A DNA stretch of 64,000 nucleotides from Aerococcaceae bacterium NML190073. GTDB taxonomy: Bacteria; Bacillota; Bacilli; Lactobacillales; Aerococcaceae. Location of the stretch: the NCBI GenBank assembly GCA_026131555.1, contig JAMXJH010000005.1, positions 62,001 through 126,000 on the forward strand. Reading direction: 5' to 3'. Below the pieces are notes generated by a model. It searched no databases and had not been told where the DNA came from. It saw nothing but the letters and a program-made list of their open reading frames with translations. Both the position numbers and the translations under genes were made by a program. Positions 50,243-60,566 of this stretch are shown piece after piece (position 1 is the first letter of the stretch; every line of letters starts with the position of its first letter).

Positions 50243-50884
50243 CTAGCCACGTAGCGATTGAATAGCCGCTGCACGATCCGCTTGATTGAAAATATACGAA
50301 CCCGCCACCAAGACATCCGCGCCCGCCGCCAATGCAACTTTAGCAGTTTGCTCATTGATGCCACCGTCAACTTCAATTTCGTAATGGTAGCCATACGCCT
50401 TGCGCAATGCTGCCAATTGTTCCACTTTGCGCATTGTCTCCGGAATGAAGGATTGTCCACCGAAGCCGGGATTAACAGTCATAACAAGCACTAAGTCAAC
50501 CATTTCCAAAACAGGTTCAATCGCACTCACTGGCGTTGCCGGATTGATGACAACTCCGGCTTTAACATTCAATGCCCGGATTTGCTGTAACACTCGGTGC
50601 AAATGTTGCGTTGCTTCAACGTGAATGGTAATAATATCTGCTCCCGCTTCAGCTACCGCTTCAATGTAGCGTTCCGGTTGCTGTATCATCAAATGACAAT
50701 CAAAGACTAACTTAGAGTGTTCCCGAATGGCACCAAAGACCATTGGTCCAAAAGATAGATTCGGCACAAATTGACCGTCCATTAAATCAATATGTAAATA
50801 CTCTGCTCCAGCTTGTTCGATTTCTTTAATTTCTTCCGCTAGCTTCGCAAAATTAGCGCTTAACATAGATGGTGCGATTTTCAT
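50243..50884 (-). CDS. rpe: Ribulose-phosphate 3-epimerase
   Basis: 213 residues, TIM barrel. Interconverts ribulose-5-P and xylulose-5-P. Active-site segments: APSMLSANF, HIDLMDGQFVPN, DCHLM, VNPGFGGQSFI and EVDGGI. The gap to rsgA holds a large inverted repeat. Confidence 0.97.
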   Translation of the reverse strand: MKIAPSMLSANFAKLAEEIKEIEQAGAEYLHIDLMDGQFVPNLSFGPMVFGAIREHSKLVFDCHLMIQQPERYIEAVAEAGADIITIHVEATQHLHRVLQQIRALNVKAGVVINPATPVSAIEPVLEMVDLVLVMTVNPGFGGQSFIPETMRKVEQLAALRKAYGYHYEIEVDGGINEQTAKVALAAGADVLVAGSYIFNQADRAAAIQSLRG

Positions 50885-50915
50885 AGGTGGCGTTCCTTTC
50901 TGCTAAATGAGTTGT

Positions 50916-50968
50916 GCTTGAAGTTAGCACCTATATGGAATTTCCTTATGTAGGTGCTAACTTCAAGC
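50916..50968. repeat. Large inverted repeat between rsgA and rpe
   Basis: Perfect 18-bp arms (50916-50933 and 50951-50968; left arm GCTTGAAGTTAGCACCTA) around a 17-nt loop that itself contains GGAATTTCC. No T run follows on either strand. The left arm ends about 30 nt before the rpe start on the transcript. Confidence 0.9.
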
Positions 50969-50977
50969 GACTTCATT

Positions 50978-51922
50978 TTATTTCTTTTTCTTATTATAAA
51001 TCGGTTTTCGTTGGGTGATTTTGGTGAAGAGTTGGCAGTAATTCTGATAACGACTTTCAGCAATATTGCCTGCTTCAACTTCTACCTTGACATGACACCC
51101 CGGCTCTTGTTGGTGCAAACACGAGCGGAAGCGGCACTGTTCTCCTGCTCTCCAAATTTCAGGAAAATATTGAGCCAAGTCTTCTTTGTCCATCTCCTCA
51201 AATTCCAAGGCACTGAAGCCGGGTGTGTCTGCTAATAATCCTTCTCCCAAACGATACAAGGTTACTTCACGTGTCGTATGACGTCCTCGATTGAGATAAT
51301 CGCTGATTTCTCCTGTTTCAATATTGGCTTGCGGCAATAATTTATTCAAAAGCGTCGATTTACCTACACCTGATTGCCCCATCACAACGTAAATTCCTTG
51401 CTCAATTAAGTCTTTGATTTCCGTTAAACGTGCTACTTCATCATCTAAGACTAGGCAACGATACCCGATTTGCTGATACACTGTTCGAATTTGTGCAATG
51501 CGCGCTTGCGCTTCTGCAAGTGGTACTTGTTCGAGAAGCAAGTCATATTTTGTTAGGATAATGATTGGTTCAATGTGGTACAGTTCGACAGAAACGAGGA
51601 AGTGATCCAGCAAGTTATAGGAGAATTCCGGTTCAACAAGCGACATGACAATCAATGCGTAGTTCACATTGACCACTGCCGGACGAATCAGTTGGTTCTC
51701 TCTTGGTAAAATCTCGATAATACGCCCTTGTGATGCCGTATCCTCCAAATCAAGCTCGAAGATTACTCTGTCGCCAACTAGAGGTTTCATCTGCTGATGA
51801 CGGAAATTGCCACGTGGCTTTGTTGCATATGATTCACCTTCTGCCCATACATAATAAAAACCGCTAATTGCTTGATAAATCGTCCCTGTTTTCGTTGTCA
51901 ATGCATTTGCTTGTTTAGCCAT
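50978..51922 (-). CDS. rsgA: Ribosome small subunit-dependent GTPase A
   Basis: 314 residues. Assists 30S maturation. An N-terminal OB fold precedes a circularly permuted GTPase: TKYD (G4) comes before GQSGVGKSTLLN (G1) and DTPGFS (G3). The C-terminal zinc knuckle is C-x5-C-x-H-x5-C (CRFRSCLHQQEPGC). It ends in a lysine-rich tail. Confidence 0.95.
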   Translation of the reverse strand: MAKQANALTTKTGTIYQAISGFYYVWAEGESYATKPRGNFRHQQMKPLVGDRVIFELDLEDTASQGRIIEILPRENQLIRPAVVNVNYALIVMSLVEPEFSYNLLDHFLVSVELYHIEPIIILTKYDLLLEQVPLAEAQARIAQIRTVYQQIGYRCLVLDDEVARLTEIKDLIEQGIYVVMGQSGVGKSTLLNKLLPQANIETGEISDYLNRGRHTTREVTLYRLGEGLLADTPGFSALEFEEMDKEDLAQYFPEIWRAGEQCRFRSCLHQQEPGCHVKVEVEAGNIAESRYQNYCQLFTKITQRKPIYNKKKK

Positions 51923-51950
51923 AATACCTCCTTTATTACCTTGTGTGTTT

Positions 51951-53912
51951 CTATTCTCCTGGATATACTTCGTTACTTTCAGCGATTACTTCGCCGTTGC
52001 GTAATACGCGGTATTGTCCGACACCATTTTCCAAGATGTACAGACGAATTGTGATGTCTTTCGATTCTGTAATTTGTTCTTCAAAAGCAATGTTGCGAAT
52101 GTTGTTGCGGTTATCGCCGATATACACTTGAATCGTGTTCGGCAAAGGTTTCTTCTGGTCACGATCGGACGGTGCGTAAACCGGCAAGTATTCGACATCG
52201 ATATTGACGATTGTCATCAATTCGCTCACTTTCTCAGGACCTTTGGAAACCGTTACTGTTATTTCATCGCCTTGTCCTAGACTAACGCCATTCGGCAACG
52301 ATTGTTCGATAATTCGCCCTTCCGGCACATAATCATCAAACGCTTCTTCAACATGCAAAATCAAACCATACTGATCCGCAAAACGTTGCGCCATTGCTAA
52401 CGGTAAGTTATAAAAATCTTGCATACGACTAGAATCCGCCAAAGCGCCGACTGTGAATGTAATCGGCGTCTTATTCGGTACTAGGCGTGAGCCCGGTTGC
52501 TCACTTTGTTCGAGAATTTTACCGATATTTTCCGGTGTGGAAGCGAAGCCTTTGCTTTCGACAATAAAGCCTTTGTCAATCAGTTGTTTGCGAACCGTTT
52601 CATAGTCCATTCCGCGATAATCAAGAATTTCAACTTGCTCTTTTCCGTTGCTGACAACGAGTTCGACACCGGTATTTTTGGCGACGCGAGTTGAAGCTTT
52701 CGGATTCGATTGGATAACGCTGCCTTGCGGCACAGTATCGCTCCACTCTTGTTTTGCATTAGACACGGTTAAGTGATACTTGGCTAGTAACGCTTCCGCA
52801 TCGGCTTGCGCCATATTAGTCACATCCGGCACCGCAACATAACGCGTTGCTTGAGTGTACATATAGTAGGTACCCGACACAGATACGACTAAGAATATGA
52901 GTACCGCAATCACTTTCAAAAACCAGCGATTGCGCTTTGGTTGTGGTGTCATCGGCGCAATCACATCGTAATTATCTTCACGCTCAATTGACTTCGGCAC
53001 TTTTTTCGGAGCGATTGGTTTGATGGGTTGAATGGTGTTCGCACGATTTGACAGTCGCTCATTCGGTTTGAACATTGCTTCGTTCATGCGACTTGCGCTC
53101 AAGCTTGTACTCAAATCCGCCAACATACTTTGAACGGATTCATAACGATGTTCCGGATTTTTCGCCGTGGCGCGCAAAACGACGTTCTCGAGGCTTTGCG
53201 GAACGTATTCCAACGTATCTTTGATGCGTGGAAACTCCTCTTGGAAATGCTTCAACGCGACCGACACTGCCGATTCGCCGTCATAAGGCACCGTTCCGGT
53301 AATCAATTCGTACAACACAACTCCCAGTGCGTAAATATCTGTCCGTGGTGTTGCGTTGCTTCCTCTTGCTTGTTCAGGCGACAAGTAATGAACGGAACCG
53401 AGCAACGTATTCGTCTGTGTAATGGATGTATCGCTCAATGCAACCGCAATGCCGAAATCCGTGATTTTAACTTCATTGTTGGCTGTAATCAAAATATTTT
53501 GCGGCTTAATGTCGCGGTGAATAATCTTGTTACGATGGGCGATTTCAATTGCTGCCAAAATTTGGCTCATAATTGACACTACCAATTCCAAAGAAAGTGG
53601 CGCATGCTGACGGATAAACGTCTTCAAGTCCGTTCCTTGCACGTATTCCATGACAATGTATTGTTGTCCTTCTTTTTCTTCAACATCATAAATTTCTACA
53701 ATATTATGGTGCAATAATTGACTGGCAGATACTGCTTCGCGACGGAATCGGCGTACCGCATCCGGATTGTCCTTAAAGTCGAAACGCAATACTTTCACTG
53801 CAACTTCTCGATCCAAAATCAAATCACGCGCCAAAAATACATTCGCCATTCCGCCTTGCCCGATTGTACCGGTTAGCTCGTAGCGACCTGATAATTTATC
53901 TCCGATTTCCAT
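51951..53912 (-). CDS. PASTA-domain Ser/Thr protein kinase
   Basis: 653 residues from ATG at 53912, which shares a base with the phosphatase stop (TAATG). A one-pass membrane kinase sensing cell-wall fragments and controlling division and wall synthesis (PrkC/StkP/PknB type). Kinase motifs: GQGGMANV, catalytic HRDIKPQN, DFG, and SPEQARG. A membrane helix lies at about 335-355. Three PASTA repeats (about 360-425, 427-493, 496-562) and a distinct C-terminal beta-rich domain of about 90 residues follow outside the cell. Confidence 0.95.
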   Translation of the reverse strand: MEIGDKLSGRYELTGTIGQGGMANVFLARDLILDREVAVKVLRFDFKDNPDAVRRFRREAVSASQLLHHNIVEIYDVEEKEGQQYIVMEYVQGTDLKTFIRQHAPLSLELVVSIMSQILAAIEIAHRNKIIHRDIKPQNILITANNEVKITDFGIAVALSDTSITQTNTLLGSVHYLSPEQARGSNATPRTDIYALGVVLYELITGTVPYDGESAVSVALKHFQEEFPRIKDTLEYVPQSLENVVLRATAKNPEHRYESVQSMLADLSTSLSASRMNEAMFKPNERLSNRANTIQPIKPIAPKKVPKSIEREDNYDVIAPMTPQPKRNRWFLKVIAVLIFLVVSVSGTYYMYTQATRYVAVPDVTNMAQADAEALLAKYHLTVSNAKQEWSDTVPQGSVIQSNPKASTRVAKNTGVELVVSNGKEQVEILDYRGMDYETVRKQLIDKGFIVESKGFASTPENIGKILEQSEQPGSRLVPNKTPITFTVGALADSSRMQDFYNLPLAMAQRFADQYGLILHVEEAFDDYVPEGRIIEQSLPNGVSLGQGDEITVTVSKGPEKVSELMTIVNIDVEYLPVYAPSDRDQKKPLPNTIQVYIGDNRNNIRNIAFEEQITESKDITIRLYILENGVGQYRVLRNGEVIAESNEVYPGE

Positions 53913-54679
53913 TACGCGAGCACCTCCCCTTCCGGTGAGTGCCATTCTGACACAAGAATAATCGAAATATTGTCGATTCCACCTGCATCATTCGCAGCCA
54001 CAACGAGTTGTTCTCCTAGCGCGCGCAACGAATCGTCGCTCGCAAAACTGTCCAAGTAGTTCAATAACTGCTCATGTGACACCATATTGGTCAACCCATC
54101 AGAGCAAAGCATCAGAATATCCACTTCCTCAACGGGCACCTCCGTTAATTCCGCTTCCACTTCCATCACACCTCCGATTGAGCGTGTAACTACATTGCGG
54201 TGTGGATGTACTAACCCTTCTTCATGCGTGATTTTGCCACGCTTTATCAATTCGTTGATAAGTGAGTGGTCTTGTGTTAATTGCTTCAATGTGCCTGCAT
54301 GGTAGCTATACGCTCGGCTGTCGCCAACGTGTGCGATTTTGATACAGTCATCAATTACCAAAGCCATCACTAAAGTTGTGCCCATACCGGCTAATTCGCG
54401 GTGTTCTACGGAACGTTGGTAAATCACGCGATTCACCGCCTGTATCACATTTTCGTACCATTGGTTTACGGTTTCTAAAGTCAATGCTTCGTTCAATCTT
54501 TTGAACTGTTCGCCGACGAATTCGCAAGTTTCCTTACTCGCCACATCGCCCGCTTGGTGCCCGCCAACCCCGTCGCACAAGACGAATAGATGCTGACCAT
54601 GTCCGTTGACAAAATAGTCCGCATAATCTTGGTTGGTCGCACGTCGTTTACCGATATTTGAATGAACGGTAATCTTCAT
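53912..54679 (-). CDS. PP2C-type Ser/Thr protein phosphatase
   Basis: 255 residues. Partner of the PASTA kinase, reversing its phosphorylations (Stp/PrpC/PhpP type). Metal-binding motifs: CDGVGGHQAGDVAS, GMGTTLV, HVGDSRAY, SDGLTNMV and GGIDNIS. It ends by overlapping the kinase start by one base. Confidence 0.95.
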   Translation of the reverse strand: MKITVHSNIGKRRATNQDYADYFVNGHGQHLFVLCDGVGGHQAGDVASKETCEFVGEQFKRLNEALTLETVNQWYENVIQAVNRVIYQRSVEHRELAGMGTTLVMALVIDDCIKIAHVGDSRAYSYHAGTLKQLTQDHSLINELIKRGKITHEEGLVHPHRNVVTRSIGGVMEVEAELTEVPVEEVDILMLCSDGLTNMVSHEQLLNYLDSFASDDSLRALGEQLVVAANDAGGIDNISIILVSEWHSPEGEVLA

Positions 54680-54701
54680 TCTGTCACCCCATTTTATGTC
54701 G

Positions 54702-56060
54702 TTATAATTTCGTTAATCTTCCGATGAAGAAACCATCTGTATGATAATTGTGTGGCAATACTCGGACATAGCCTTCTTCGGTTAAGCAATTCGCTGGAAT
54801 CCCCTCTTCCGCCGTGACCTTCTTCACAACAAAATCATTGCGCTCCTTCATAAAAGTTGCTAATACTTGTTCGTTTTCTGCCAAAGTTAATGTGCACGTG
54901 CTGTAGACAAGTGTACCGCCTTTTTTGAGCAAAGTGGCAACGTGACGCAATAGCGTTAATTGAATCTCAGCTAACGCCTGCACATCTTCCGGTTGTTTCT
55001 CGTATTTAATTTCCGGCTTGCGACGCATTAAGCCTAAACCTGAACACGGCGCATCCAAGTATATCATATCATATAATTGACTAGTATGCGGTTCAAATTG
55101 ACTTGCATCCGCAACTTTTAGTGTTACTTTCTCCGTTAAGCCTAGACGCTCCAAATGAGCTTGAACTTTGGCTAGTTTCGCACTTGAAATATCAAGCGCC
55201 GTCAAATGTCCGTCCTGCAATAATTGGGCAATATGTGTTGCTTTGCCACCCGGCGCTGAACATGCGTCCAAGACGCACTCATTGCCTGTTAATTGACCCA
55301 ATGGCGCCACTAGCATTGATGATTCATCTTGAATGGTCAACAACCCCGCCTTAAAGGCGTTCGAATGAATTAAATTCCCCTTCAAACAACGAATACCATA
55401 CGGCGACAAAGCACTAGCTTCCACTTCGAAACCTTCTGCTTGCAATTCCGCTACAATCCGTTCCCGCCCTTCCGGCGATGTACTGATTCTGGCAGAGAGA
55501 ATCGGCTTTTCTAATAAGCTGGCAAGAATGCGTGCTACTTCCTCTTTTGAAAATTGACACAATAAATCCGCCACAATCCATGGTTGTACGCTGTATTGCA
55601 CCGCTAAGCGTTCCGCAACCGTTTCACATTGTTCAAAGGAAGGCAACTCCTCGCGCATGACCTTCCGCAAAATCGCATTCACAAAATTTCCCAACGCTTG
55701 ATGTCCGTTTAACTTAGCAATTTTCACAGCTTCATTGAGTACGGCATGGGCAGGAATACGTTCCAAATACACCAGTTGATACACGCTCATCCGCAATAAA
55801 CTGCGAACCCATGCGTCCATTTTTTTGCCGTGGATAGCCGATTGAAGATAGTAATCGAGCGTTAGGCGACGTTGAATAGTGCCGTACACTAATTGAACGA
55901 GCAACTGATTATCACGTTCATCCAATTGAGATTGTTTCAAGAATCGGTCGATAAGCACATTTGAATACTCACCTTGATTATCCACCTTATCTAATAGTTG
56001 CAACGCTTGCCAACGCACATTTTGTGCAAGCTTTTGTTGCGCTTGTTTCTTAATTTTCAT
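54702..56060 (-). CDS. rsmB: 16S rRNA (cytosine-967-C5) methyltransferase RsmB
   Basis: 452 residues. The N-terminal NusB-like helical domain (about 1-145) precedes the SAM-dependent methyltransferase with LDACSAPGGKATHIA, DAPCSGLG and the catalytic-cysteine motif YSTCTL. It follows fmt by 7 nt. Confidence 0.95.
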   Translation of the reverse strand: MKIKKQAQQKLAQNVRWQALQLLDKVDNQGEYSNVLIDRFLKQSQLDERDNQLLVQLVYGTIQRRLTLDYYLQSAIHGKKMDAWVRSLLRMSVYQLVYLERIPAHAVLNEAVKIAKLNGHQALGNFVNAILRKVMREELPSFEQCETVAERLAVQYSVQPWIVADLLCQFSKEEVARILASLLEKPILSARISTSPEGRERIVAELQAEGFEVEASALSPYGIRCLKGNLIHSNAFKAGLLTIQDESSMLVAPLGQLTGNECVLDACSAPGGKATHIAQLLQDGHLTALDISSAKLAKVQAHLERLGLTEKVTLKVADASQFEPHTSQLYDMIYLDAPCSGLGLMRRKPEIKYEKQPEDVQALAEIQLTLLRHVATLLKKGGTLVYSTCTLTLAENEQVLATFMKERNDFVVKKVTAEEGIPANCLTEEGYVRVLPHNYHTDGFFIGRLTKL

Positions 56061-56067
56061 AGTCGAA

Positions 56068-57033
56068 TCAACTTTCTATTTCTTCTTGCATCGTAAATTG
56101 TTTGCCAATAATGCTTTCAGCTGTATTGCCATTGAGATACTTCTCGATTGTCAGACGCTTTTTGCCACTTTCTTGCCATTCTGAAATGGCATAGTGCGTA
56201 TTGTCAGCACATTGCACAACGAGTTGATTGCGTTTAATTGCCACAATGGTACCGACTTCTGCGGCGCTACTCGGATAGTCAATTGGCTGCCCGGTCCAAA
56301 TTTTGACACGAGCATTGTCTAAATAAGTATACGTTGACGGAAAAGGTCTGAACGCGCGCACATGGCAGTCGATTCTCTCCGCTGTTTGCGTCCAATCGAG
56401 TTGCTCTTGTTCCTTTGTTATCTGTGGCGAAAATGTTACCAGTTCCGGGTCTTGTTTGACGGCTGTAATTTCGTTGCTAAACAACTTCACGAGAGTATCC
56501 AATAAAAGTTCCCGTCCCATAATTGCCAGTTTCTCGAACATCATGCCGACATCATCTGTTTTTTCGATGATGCATGGACGCTGTGCCAGAACATCTCCGG
56601 CGTCCATTTGGCGCGTCATGTACATGATAGATACGCCTGTTTCGCTGTCGCCATTCCAAATCGCATAATGAATCGGCGCACCTCCGCGATACTTCGGCAA
56701 AAGCGATGCATGCACATTGATGGCTGTGTACGGTGTTGAATTGATAAGGCGCGTTGGAATGAATTGCCCGTAGGCAGCGGTCACAATCAAATCAGCCCCT
56801 AAGCCCATCAATTCTTCTAGTTCCGGTGAGCCGGAAATTTTTTCAGGTTGGTAAACCGGAATATCGTACGCTAATGCCAATTGCTTAACCGGTGGTAGTG
56901 TCAGCACTTTTTTGCGACCAACCGGACGATCCGGTTGTGTGACGACCGCAATCACTTCATACGGGCTCTGTAATAAGCCGGCTAGAATTTCTACCGCGAA
57001 TTGCGGCGTCCCCATAAAAATGATTTTCTTCAT
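56068..57033 (-). CDS. fmt: Methionyl-tRNA formyltransferase
   Basis: 321 residues. Formylates initiator Met-tRNA. N-terminal KIIFMGTPQFAVEIL; the catalytic SLLPKYRGGAPIHYAIWNGD region and the YMTRQMDAGD loop are present; the C-terminal OB-like domain is complete. Confidence 0.97.
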   Translation of the reverse strand: MKKIIFMGTPQFAVEILAGLLQSPYEVIAVVTQPDRPVGRKKVLTLPPVKQLALAYDIPVYQPEKISGSPELEELMGLGADLIVTAAYGQFIPTRLINSTPYTAINVHASLLPKYRGGAPIHYAIWNGDSETGVSIMYMTRQMDAGDVLAQRPCIIEKTDDVGMMFEKLAIMGRELLLDTLVKLFSNEITAVKQDPELVTFSPQITKEQEQLDWTQTAERIDCHVRAFRPFPSTYTYLDNARVKIWTGQPIDYPSSAAEVGTIVAIKRNQLVVQCADNTHYAISEWQESGKKRLTIEKYLNGNTAESIIGKQFTMQEEIES

Positions 57034-57091
57034 ATTATCGTACCTCCATTATTGAGTTGACTTTGTCTTGCTGATTAGCCAGAGGGTAGCA

Positions 57092-59500
57092 TTACATAAA
57101 GCCCAATGGCTCATGGTCAATATTAATATATACACCCTGCCTGCTTGCTTGTTGCGCTGCTTCTAACACTTGATTCAAACGCTCCTGAATCAATGTCTTA
57201 TCTTTATACTTTAACAAAATTTGAAAATAGTACGATTCATTCAGTTTGGCGATTGCTCCGCGACTAGGTCCTAACAACAGCAGTTGCCCTGCTTGTTCCA
57301 AATGGGCATCATAAAGTGCTGCTTTGAGTTCATAAATCTTTTGGTTGGCAGCGGCTTGATTTTTGCTGGCAACTGTAATTAAAGTTGTATAGTAGTACGG
57401 CGGGTAATTCCCAAGATGTCGACGTTTCATTTCATAGAAGAAGAAAGACTCGTAATCATGGCGCTTGGCAAATTGCATCACATAATGCTCCGGATTATAC
57501 GTTTGAATCATAACTTCTCCTTTGAAACGCCCACGCCCGGTTCTTCCCGCTACTTGCGTCAATAATTGAAACGTCTTTTCACTCGCTCGGAAATCAGGTA
57601 AATTCAAAGCCGTATCCGCATTGATGACGCCGACCAATGTCACTTTCTCAAAGTCCAATCCTTTAGCAATCATTTGTGTTCCAAGCAGAATGTCTGCTTC
57701 ATGATTTGCAAATTGATTCAACAATCGTTCGTGGTCGCCTTTGCGTCGCGTCGTATCTACATCCATCCGAATCACGCGAGCCTGTGGGTACAAACGCGCT
57801 AAGGTTTCTGCTACTTTTTGTGTGCCGAGTCCATGCGTACGCAAATATTCACTCTGGCATTGCGGACACTGCTGCGCAACCGGTTCGTGATAATCACAAT
57901 AATGACATTTCAAACGATGTTCATGCTTATGGTAAGTAAGCGAAATATCGCAACGTGGACATTGGAAGACATAGCCACATTCGCGGCACAACATATAAGA
58001 CGCATACCCGCGGCGATTCAACAATAAGACCACTTGCTCACCCTTGACCAAACGATTCGCAATCCCCTCTTGCAAAATCGTTGACAACTCATCGGCAGTT
58101 TGCGAAACAACTTGCTGCGTCATGTCAATAATGTTAACCGGAGGCAGCGGCGTTTGGTTCACTCTTTGCGTCAACTGAATCAATTCGTATTTACCCACTT
58201 GCGCGCGTGAACGACTCTCTAAAGACGGAGTTGCGCTACCTAACACTAGCGGACAATGATGACACTGACTGCGCCACAGCGCAACATCGCGCGCATGATA
58301 ACGTGGTGTATCCGCCTGTTTATACGTCGTTTCATGTTCTTCGTCGATAATTAGAATTCCAATATTTTGCACAGGAGCAAAAATCGATGACCGTGCGCCC
58401 ACCACAATCGTCGCCTCACCACGACTAATTCGACGCCACTCATCATATTTCTCGCTCGTTGACAAACCGGAATGCAACACTGCTACACCTGATTGAAAAC
58501 GCCCTTTGACTTGGTTAACCATCTGCGGCGTCAAGGCAATCTCCGGCACCAACAAAATAGCTCCTTTACCCGATTGACGTGCTCGATCCATCAACTGTAA
58601 ATAAATTTCCGTCTTCCCGCTACCGGTAACCCCTTCTAATAAGAAAGTGCGGCTGTCTGCATCTTGCATCGCTCGCTCAATTTTGTCATAAGCCGTTTGC
58701 TGTTGTGCGGTAAATGCACGCTTCTGTGTTAATTTGAATTCACTATGCGCAAAAGGATCACGATATGCCTGTTGCTCGAACTTCAATAAGATCCCCTTAT
58801 CAATCGCCGATTTAATCGTCGCCTGACTAACTTGAGCCAATTCGCTCAGTTCTTTGTAAGTAAACTGCACCATGGCTGTTTCTAACAAAAAAGCCACCAA
58901 CTGCTTCAACTTAGGTGAGCGTTTGCCCATTTCAGCCAAAACAGTTTGCAACTCGCTCGTAGAGAGTGCGCTTTTGACATATGTAATCATCTTGACGGTC
59001 GCTTGGTCTGCGACTCGATATTCCAAAGCAATGACGCCTTTATCTAGCAAATCCTTAATGACTGCCTTCGGCAACAAATGCTCTAATTCTTCCTTATCAA
59101 TCACTGTCCCTTGAACATTGCTGATTTTTTCTGCAAAAAGTGCCGGTTGTTGAATAATAAACACATTCTGGTACTTGACTTTCAACATATTCGGCAACAT
59201 CGCTTGCAAAATGGAAATACGAAACGCCTGTAAATGTTCCGCCAAATAATCGCTTAAATTCAATAATTCCTCGTTGAGAAAAGATTCATAGTCAAGGAGC
59301 GCTGTAATCGGCTTAAGCTTGGATTCAAATGTTGATTGCTCTTCAATTGCCACGACAAAACCTAGTAATTGCCTTGGACCGAAAGGAACCTGGACACGCA
59401 TACCCAATTGCACCAATGGCGCTAATTCATTCGGAATCTCATAATCAAACGGTCGATTCACCTGCGCCGAAGGAATATCCACAATTACCTTCACAATCAT
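57092..59500 (-). CDS. priA: Primosomal replication protein N' (PriA helicase)
   Basis: 802 residues from ATG at 59500 (the frame extends upstream to 59557 through the terminator, which is unlikely; a GTG two codons further in is a minor alternative). Restarts replication forks. N-terminal DNA-binding domain, then GVTGSGKTEIYLQ (Walker A), IIDEEHETTYKQ, LGSATPS, and the zinc-binding cysteine cluster (CRECGYVFQCPRC...CHYCDY...CPQC) inside the helicase core. Confidence 0.95.
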   Translation of the reverse strand: MIVKVIVDIPSAQVNRPFDYEIPNELAPLVQLGMRVQVPFGPRQLLGFVVAIEEQSTFESKLKPITALLDYESFLNEELLNLSDYLAEHLQAFRISILQAMLPNMLKVKYQNVFIIQQPALFAEKISNVQGTVIDKEELEHLLPKAVIKDLLDKGVIALEYRVADQATVKMITYVKSALSTSELQTVLAEMGKRSPKLKQLVAFLLETAMVQFTYKELSELAQVSQATIKSAIDKGILLKFEQQAYRDPFAHSEFKLTQKRAFTAQQQTAYDKIERAMQDADSRTFLLEGVTGSGKTEIYLQLMDRARQSGKGAILLVPEIALTPQMVNQVKGRFQSGVAVLHSGLSTSEKYDEWRRISRGEATIVVGARSSIFAPVQNIGILIIDEEHETTYKQADTPRYHARDVALWRSQCHHCPLVLGSATPSLESRSRAQVGKYELIQLTQRVNQTPLPPVNIIDMTQQVVSQTADELSTILQEGIANRLVKGEQVVLLLNRRGYASYMLCRECGYVFQCPRCDISLTYHKHEHRLKCHYCDYHEPVAQQCPQCQSEYLRTHGLGTQKVAETLARLYPQARVIRMDVDTTRRKGDHERLLNQFANHEADILLGTQMIAKGLDFEKVTLVGVINADTALNLPDFRASEKTFQLLTQVAGRTGRGRFKGEVMIQTYNPEHYVMQFAKRHDYESFFFYEMKRRHLGNYPPYYYTTLITVASKNQAAANQKIYELKAALYDAHLEQAGQLLLLGPSRGAIAKLNESYYFQILLKYKDKTLIQERLNQVLEAAQQASRQGVYINIDHEPLGFM

Positions 59501-59526
59501 CTCCTTCACCCCTTTCTCCTGTCTAA

Positions 59527-59577
59527 CAAAAAAGCCACTATGCCCAAAAGTTAACAATCTAACTTTTCATAGTAGCT
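59527..59577 (-). terminator. Strong hairpin with U tract between rpoZ and priA
   Basis: Outer stem AGCTACTATG / CATAGTGGCT (one G.T) continued by AAAGTTA/TAACTTT around a small loop, then TTTTTTG on the minus strand. It sits inside the gmk-rpoZ-priA series only 27 nt ahead of the priA start codon. Confidence 0.88.
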
Positions 59578-59587
59578 CCCCATTCGA

Positions 59588-59785
59588 CTAATCTTCTTGG
59601 ATATATAATTGGTCGGCAATCACTTCTTCCAGCGCTTTACCTACCGTTTTGACAGATTGATACTTCTCTAATTGCATATCATGGTTAACTTGCATGTCTT
59701 TAGAACGTTTCCCTGCCAAAATAATTAGGCTGTATTTGGATGGAACTTTCGCAAGTAAATTGTCAATAGATGGATATAACATCAT
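59588..59785 (-). CDS. rpoZ: RNA polymerase omega subunit
   Basis: 65 residues. Assembly subunit of RNA polymerase. Recognisable segments: YPSIDNLLAKVPSKYSLIILAGKRSKDM and KTVGKALEEVIADQL. It starts 2 nt after gmk, as usual. Confidence 0.94.
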   Translation of the reverse strand: MMLYPSIDNLLAKVPSKYSLIILAGKRSKDMQVNHDMQLEKYQSVKTVGKALEEVIADQLYIQED

Positions 59786-59787
59786 TG

Positions 59788-60423
59788 TTAGTACTCCTCC
59801 TTCTGGAAATAATTATGGATTTCCGCTTTAATCTGGTCAATTACGCGATCCACTTTCAAATGCTCACTTTGAATTATTGCATTAATTTTGTTCACAGCAT
59901 TGTCAACTTTATCATTCACAACCACATAATCATAATGTTGCATCAATTCAATCTCTTCACGCGCCATTCGCATGCGCTCATAAATTACAGCTGCATCATC
60001 CGTTCCGCGTCCCGTTATCCGCGATTCCAATTCTTTCAAATTAGGTGGTGCTAAGAAAATAAATACGCCCTCCGGCATGCGTTCACGAACTTTCAATGCG
60101 CCTTGCACTTCAATCTCAAGGAAAACATCATTCCCGGCCGCCAAATTCTCTTCAATCTTCTGAATTGGTGTTCCATAATAGTTGCCGACATATTCGGCAT
60201 GTTCAAGTAAAGCATTCGTTTCAATTAAATGCTCAAATTCCTCACGCGATACGAAATAATAATCCTTTCCGTCTACCTCTCCCGGACGCATTGCCCGCGT
60301 CGTTGCAGACACCGAATAAACATAATTAAAGATATTATTTTTGAATACTGCTGCACGAACTGTTCCTTTTCCAACCCCTGACGGCCCTGAAAGAACAATT
60401 AGCAGTCCTCTTGTGTTTGCCAT
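59788..60423 (-). CDS. gmk: Guanylate kinase
   Basis: 211 residues from ATG at 60423 (CGGAGGG upstream; the frame extends 30 nt further). Phosphorylates GMP to GDP. P-loop [13 protein letters not shown], the [23 protein letters not shown]-binding region and the lid region ([14 protein letters not shown]) are present. Confidence 0.97.
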   Translation of the reverse strand: MANTRGLLIVLSGPSGVGKGTVRAAVFKNNIFNYVYSVSATTRAMRPGEVDGKDYYFVSREEFEHLIETNALLEHAEYVGNYYGTPIQKIEENLAAGNDVFLEIEVQGALKVRERMPEGVFIFLAPPNLKELESRITGRGTDDAAVIYERMRMAREEIELMQHYDYVVVNDKVDNAVNKINAIIQSEHLKVDRVIDQIKAEIHNYFQKEEY

Positions 60424-60566
60424 GGATACCCTCCGTTGCTCTACCTGATTCATATAGAACTAATCTTATCACAAATCACAGCTAGATAAAAGCTAACTTC
60501 TATAAATTATGCGAATTCTTTCCTTATAAAAATTTCCTTCTCAAGCAATCTCTTCCCTCAACGCAC

